NCBI GenBank assembly: GCA_903813345.2
Contig: CAIIXF020000209.1
Span: forward strand, 1 to 25,000
DNA length: 25,000 nt
From: Owenia fusiformis
Taxonomy: Eukaryota; Annelida; Polychaeta; Sabellida; Oweniidae
Direction of reading: 5' to 3'
In this document: piece after piece, positions 19,839 through 25,000 of the stretch
Layout of the letters: each line of letters opens with the position of its first letter
Position numbering within the stretch: the first letter of the stretch is position 1
Program-made: the position numbers and the translations under genes
The notes under the pieces: model-generated
What the model was told of the DNA's origin: nothing
Seen by the model: the letters and a program-made list of their open reading frames with translations, nothing else
The model's database searches: none

Positions 19839-22636
19839 TAAATTATTTTACTTTACCATATGGTTGCTACCCATAAGTTTGCTGGATATGAAATATTTTA
19901 ACGAGATATTGTAAAGTTGGCTAGAACATGTATCAACGAAACGAATCAACGATGAGCTTGAACTATAGATGGCATTGGATCGAATTTATCATATAGTTGG
20001 CGAGAATAAACTTTACATACAAATCTGAAAGAGTCTTCTTCCAAGGCGTAGTGTCTTGCCAAACTAAGCCACGGGAATTTTCAGACATGTCCTCATATTA
20101 ATTGCCTTCATTTATTAAAACAATGTGAAATTCACGCTGGTCAAAATTCCGTGAAACCTCATTATATGCTACATCTATTACTGCACTAACGCTATATTTT
20201 GTTCATTCATATTGAAATCAGAATCGTCCCTGTTACTTCAGATTCATGAACATATTGTGGTCTCAAAGTCAAAAATTTGACGTCAGAGTAATGCAATTTA
20301 TGAGACGTATCCCAATATAAAGTAATAATAAATGGAGTTTTTAATTCATTGGGTTAAGCTACACCCTTTTAAGAACTTTTACATGAACGTGAAATGTAAG
20401 GACCCTCATACATTACTGTTTCATCTCGATTTTTTCCGAGGACCGAATTCCAACTAATTTCCTCGAGCTCATACCTCAATACTCAATCGGGCTAATCCCA
20501 AGAAGATCACAAATATACACGTTCGCGTATAAATTCTCTTAAAAACGCGAAGCTTAACTTCTCTATCATTATTATGAATGACAATAGACTGCCTTGGAAA
20601 ATATACGCCAAATAGATGTAAATGTAAATGTAAAAACATAACGCTTTGTTTATGGATTATATTTCTGTGTTATATTGTCTCACGGTACAACAATTTGATT
20701 ACAACTTGGATTACAATTTACAATAATTTCGATCCGTATCTTAATTTTCTGCATTATTACTTATTAGAGAATAACGTACAGTATACCTCACAGAGTCCTT
20801 CATATAGCTGTTTTATTATAGGCCTGCTATATAAACAATCAAATATAGATAGATCGAAAAAATTGTCGGAATATATTAACATTTTGTACGAAAATGCATA
20901 AACCATTTGAAGTTTATACTAAACCCTTGCCTCTTTCTGATGAGCATATTCTAAAGACGTGTTCATTCCAAAATGCAGTATTGACTGCATGGGAAAACAA
21001 ACGTGTGTGATGTAAAGTACATAAAGACGACTTTACTTCTGTATCCCATTGTTTCACAGTACAACATATTCACGTAGGTTATTACTTGCAATATTTACAT
21101 CCTTTAATGCATATGATACAACAGATAAATACTCCTTTCATTAAAACACGGCCCTCCTATAAAGAAAACAATCCATAAAAGTTATGCAGTGTTTCTCGAT
21201 TCTTGTCTTTCGTATGTTTTCATAGCAAAATACCATTTTCGTGAAGTAACTGGACGAGATTTTACAATTGAAATGCTGGAGTGACGAATGCTTTATTTTT
21301 TGTTCGGGATTCGGGCCTGGAGAGCAGATCAAGTAAGAAATCCAAAACATTTGAAATTTGCCTTACTTTGAGTTTTCTTCAGAATTTTAGCAAAAATGTA
21401 ATGATTTGTCATCACCCAATTGTACGAGAGTTAAGGTCGTATATCATAGTCTACATTGTAATGGTCCGTAATTGATTAAACCAGGAACTTGAAGTCCATG
21501 ATATAACAACACTTTTAGTGGAAAACATTTTTAAAAGGCGGTAATGGAAAAATGTCATCGAACAATTCCGTTAAAATGTTCATATAGTGCATACTCTTAC
21601 AATTGCACTTGTTATTGTCAAATAATGAACTAATAACTAATTTCCCTTAATACTCTAAGGTTTAACATTTCCAGGGCATCTATTAACAATGATTAAAGGA
21701 GTTGGAAACTTGGTTCATACTTTCTGTACATGCTTAGCCAGGAGTAAAATTCGTTGAAAAAAGCCCCAAACCCACTCAACACATTATGATTATGTAAATG
21801 TTTGATTATTTATACTGCCTAAATCCTCGTCGTCTTTTAAATGACATCAGCCATTCTTTGTGATTTGAAGTATAGAAACGCATTTCTTCGTCCTAAACTG
21901 CAATGAATTTAATCAAAGTAGGACACATCTGAAATATCAAATACAATATTTAACGGATAATTTGAAATTATGCCTGCTTGATCATTTGGAATTTTCAAAG
22001 ACCTGCCAATACAAAGAAACTGGAAGAACCATCCCATCGGAGTTTTTAACGAACTATAGGGTCTTTCTGTGATTCGAGTAACTTAACGGTCAGACTTTAC
22101 ATTGTTAGCAAAAGTTATATCTGGAACAAAGTTCAGAATCTAGGTTAAACCCTCCTCTGCAATTGGCTGATTTTTTCGTCTTATTCATTAGATTCAAGTT
22201 TGCTATCAAGTCTCGGATCGTTTTCGAGGTGCCATTTCTCATTATCTGACCAAAAGAAATAGACGTTCGATTGAAAGTTTTCGACCTTTTGAAAAGACAA
22301 TTATTATTTTCAAATCATCGCCAAATGAACATAATACAAATAGCTCATTATTTTGAGGTGAATTTGCAACACCGAAAATTGGATGAAATATTTGTTTTAT
22401 TATTATTATTCACTGTTCCAAATCCTCGTTCAAAATGACCAACTACTTGTTTTCAAAGATCAACAATTTCGAAACAATCTCTCTCGTTCTCTCATTGCAA
22501 TACATATTTTCTAGATAATTTCAGAATAACAATCGAAAGACATGGAAAAGAATATGTTGATGATCAAAATTTTAGAAAGATTACAAAATAATTCCCCAAA
22601 TAATTTTTGCATTTGTTTCATGTGTCAATATCTATA
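19839..22636. other. Intergenic stretch, no convincing gene
   Basis: The longest open frame is 20578-20901 (+, 107 codons), with hydrophobic and asparagine/tyrosine-rich content typical of AT-rich non-coding DNA. No family was recognised and no conserved splice context was seen. A full CRE octamer is at 20278-20285. Confidence 0.45.
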
Positions 22637-23246
22637 CAGGGTGTCAAATAAGTCCCGTCCCCCCTCTTCAGCCAAAACCAAGATGTATGGTACCAAGTGT
22701 GATATATCATTGGAAAGGTCTTCCAAAGTTACGTTGATTAGCATATATCTGACACATGTCAATCAATCTCATAAAGTTTTACAGTGTATCAATTGAGGTG
22801 ACCATAGGCCTAGAAACATGGCAATTCGGCGCATTCCGTAGGATTTTCAGAATCGGGTATAAGAAAGGTCAAAGGACCTAAAAATGACTACATATGTTTA
22901 TGGCAATGAATTTAACCAATTTCTGGATAGGGGAGGATGTGTAGAAAAAAGAGGAGCAAGGTAAGTGGTGAAAACATTTTTGTAACAAGTGGAATGCGAA
23001 AAAGATTAAATTTTTGACGTATTTCTGAGGTCAAATCCTTCTCATTTTGAAGCAAAAAATCTGCTTAAAGGAGGGTATGCTAACTATAAAAGACATCATG
23101 AAAATATAGGTGAAGTTCATCCAAAATACTTGAGAGTTTTTGAGTTAACATAACTTTGTATGATCTTTCCAATGGTATATCACACTAGGCACCATCTATT
23201 AAGGTTCTAGCTGTAGCAGGGGGGACGGGACTTATTTGACACCCTG
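22637..23246. mobile_element. CAGGGTGTCAAATAAG-type MITE with TA flanks
   Basis: The left end CAGGGTGTCAAATAAGTCCC is mirrored by GGGACTTATTTGACACCCTG at 23227-23246, each flanked by TA. Inner sequences also pair (GTGTGATATATCATTGGAAA against TTTCCAATGGTATATCACAC), so the arms are about 110 bp. The 610-bp body has no transposase frame. Confidence 0.88.
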
Positions 23247-23901
23247 TATATCTCGTATATCTATATGAAGTTAAACAGATAAGCATTACACGAAATAGTT
23301 TATTAAGGATAATACAAATACATTTGTCAAAATGCTTGAATAACGTCCATATAATTCAATTTAGCGTGTATGATATCGTCAATGAACATTCACTATTTTC
23401 AAATCATAGCTTTAATTCTGTTGGATATATTTTGCATTGAGATTATACCTTTGTTCCTAATCAGTTATCCATAATTTGTAGATGTCTAGTTTCTCCATTA
23501 GATGTCGTATTTGAATAATCACTGAACATCAGTTGCATGGACCAAAATGTTTGCGGTACGAATTCATCTAATTCGTTGACGAATTTGGGGTTCTTTATTT
23601 TTTCTTTACTATTATAACTCCACATCGTGTCTGCGATGTTTCTGTGGCCGACCCCACTGGTGATCTATGGGAAGGTGGGGGCAGGTGTAGGGTCAAAAAA
23701 TTTGCTTCTTTTTAGAAAATTACGAGAATTTCGAGTATTTCTACTTATTTGGAGTGTACGTTTATAAGGAATTTTCTGTTATGTTATCCTTAGATTTGCC
23801 TAATATTGTTTCGTCAATGGATGGACCACTTGAAGGACCTAAAATAATGGCCACACAATTCTTGAGTTTGTTTCATCGTTTTATATGATTCACAATTTTA
23901 A
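23247..23901. other. 3' flank of the GPCR gene
   Basis: Probable 3' UTR of the minus-strand GPCR. The hexamer TTTATT at 23594-23599 (AATAAA on the minus strand), about 305 bp after the stop, is a candidate polyadenylation signal. Nothing else was recognised. Confidence 0.5.
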
Positions 23902-25000
23902 TTATATCTTTGTAACTACTGCCGATTCACCGACGTTTCGTCCTCCAGCAGGACCACTGGCATCGCTACTGATAATGCTAGGATTACGGACTTTCATACT
24001 GTATTTCCCCGCGTTGTTCCCTCTGTACGTACTCGTATACGTCACAGACGTCACAGAGTCTGTGGTGCTCCCCCTTTCGTCCGTGTTGCATCGAAGCAAT
24101 CGTTTGCATTGCAGTCTCACCTGTTTCGTTCTAAACCCATAAATGATAGGATCCGACAGAAAGTTAAAAAACGGAAGGAAATCAAAAAGTTCTGGAACAT
24201 AATCTGGGAGTTTTTCGATAAGTTCTGGTTTATAATTGAGTATAAAATTAAAAATGAAATGTGGTAGTATTGCAAAGGCAAGTGTAGCCGTAAGAAGGAG
24301 TGTTGTTGTTAGTGCGTTGTAATTATCTTTTGTATCCTTCCTCGAACTGGTGGAATTCCCGATGTGTGGTCTTAGAACTTGCGCCTCGATAAATACACGT
24401 AGATATATCAGGACAACCGAGATTATCAAAAGTATGATGATTCCACTCCAAACTTGATAGTAAATTTCAGAAACTTGGAGCAATTTGGGCGCCTTGTCTC
24501 CTAGTATACAATTCGGGTCTGGGGCAATTATAAAATGTACGAGTAATATCGGGAAACAAAGGAGAAACGATAAGCCCCATATGGCGAGTATAACCGTGCG
24601 TGACGTCACCGATCTCTTCAGATTCGACATAGGGTGGCATATTGCAATGTATCGGAAATAGGCCACGAAAAACAACGTTAACGAGCAGACAGAATAACTG
24701 ACGACCCTGACTAACACAGCTGCATTGTGAAAGCAGACCCAGCGATTCTTGGTGAGGTGGAGAGTAGCAAGCTTTAGCGCCCACAGCCATTGATAACCTG
24801 CCCCTAATATATCACCTAACGCTAAATTGATCATCAGGCGATGCATGAACGATGTACTCCCAGACATTCTTCGAATTGCCACGATAACCAAGACGTTTAG
24901 CATGATACATAAACAAAATAAAGGGGTCGCCACTGCAATTTCTCTAACTCCTTTATGAAAATAAATGTTCCAGTCGATTGGAGGACTCGAAGAAGTGAAG
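23902..25000 (-). CDS. Class A GPCR, 5' part outside the window
   Basis: The frame is open from the right edge to TAA at 23904-23902. The codon at 24933 is GTG, an internal valine, so the true ATG lies upstream beyond the window; the extra codons read PPIDWNIYFHKGVREIA. G-protein-coupled receptors act in the plasma membrane. Numbering from the 24933 codon: TM1 N13, TM2 NLALGD with D41, C67 and C142 for the TM3-ECL2 disulphide, TM3 end FRY (93-95) in place of DRY, followed by IAICHP, TM4 W119, TM6 FAILP (P224), TM7 DPIIY (261-265), helix 8 ending in C282. The C-tail is rich in Ser/Thr (possible phosphorylation) and ends TKI, a class I PDZ ligand pattern. The ligand cannot be deduced; no specific subfamily motif was recognised. 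No intron is seen in the visible part. Confidence 0.9.
   Translation of the reverse strand, partial: FTSSSPPIDWNIYFHKGVREIAVATPLFCLCIMLNVLVIVAIRRMSGSTSFMHRLMINLALGDILGAGYQWLWALKLATLHLTKNRWVCFHNAAVLVRVVSYSVCSLTLFFVAYFRYIAICHPMSNLKRSVTSRTVILAIWGLSFLLCFPILLVHFIIAPDPNCILGDKAPKLLQVSEIYYQVWSGIIILLIISVVLIYLRVFIEAQVLRPHIGNSTSSRKDTKDNYNALTTTLLLTATLAFAILPHFIFNFILNYKPELIEKLPDYVPELFDFLPFFNFLSDPIIYGFRTKQVRLQCKRLLRCNTDERGSTTDSVTSVTYTSTYRGNNAGKYSMKVRNPSIISSDASGPAGGRNVGESAVVTKI

Noticed and set aside
20578-20901. 107-codon plus-strand frame as a gene
   Set aside because: No family resemblance, AT-driven composition, and no promoter or splice context.
24467-24790. 107-codon minus-strand frame and the plus-strand 23885-24142 frame
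   Set aside because: Shadows of the GPCR coding sequence.
1-25000. Bacterial-type systems, CRISPR arrays, operons or tRNA/rRNA genes
   Set aside because: Spliced genes and metazoan repeats dominate; no regular spacer array or cloverleaf was recognised by eye. A tRNA scan was not possible here.

Overview
The window is AT-rich, intron-containing animal DNA. Three protein-coding genes can be read by joining exons at GT/AG splice sites. Long introns, a decayed LINE reverse transcriptase, many short non-autonomous inverted-repeat elements and a short TTAGGG array all fit an invertebrate metazoan, probably marine. The species cannot be named from the sequence.

Layout. Gene 1 (+ strand, exons 1344-6102, 5' part outside the window) is a divergent SLC1 / excitatory amino acid transporter (EAAT) family protein; seven exons join in frame to give 408 residues and a stop. 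Its 2.2-kb third visible intron holds a minisatellite, an antisense degenerate LINE and a (TTAGGG)3 array, and a later intron holds a MITE. Between 6.1 and 8.85 kb lie the gene 1 3' region, a CAGGGTG-type MITE and a nest of palindromic elements. Gene 2 (- strand, 16617 to 8850) is a four-exon SLC7 / cationic amino acid transporter (CAT) family protein that appears complete at 715 residues. Its 5.1-kb first intron carries a TGACGG-motif cluster, a large foldback element, nested palindromes, a 20-bp tandem repeat and a degenerate repeat rich in AGGTCA half-sites. From 16.6 to 23.9 kb no convincing gene is seen, only repeats and another CAGGGTG-type MITE. Gene 3 (- strand, from the right edge to 23902) is the 3' part of a class A (rhodopsin-like) GPCR that runs off the window.

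How they relate. Genes 1 and 2 are convergent neighbours from two unrelated amino-acid transporter families. Both keep the family fold but have lost residues that are normally near-invariant: in the SLC1 protein, positions of the Na+ sites, the HP2 gate and the proton/K+-coupling glutamate; in the SLC7 protein, the TM1 and TM6 motifs. Their reading frames and splice sites are intact, so altered transport, channel or sensor roles are more likely than decay. The GPCR is also atypical, with FRY in place of DRY. The most interesting signals are this degenerate SLC1 transporter, a perfect consensus estrogen-response-type palindrome upstream of its first visible exon, a local excess of full CRE octamers, and the DR4 hormone-receptor-type repeats in the CAT intron.
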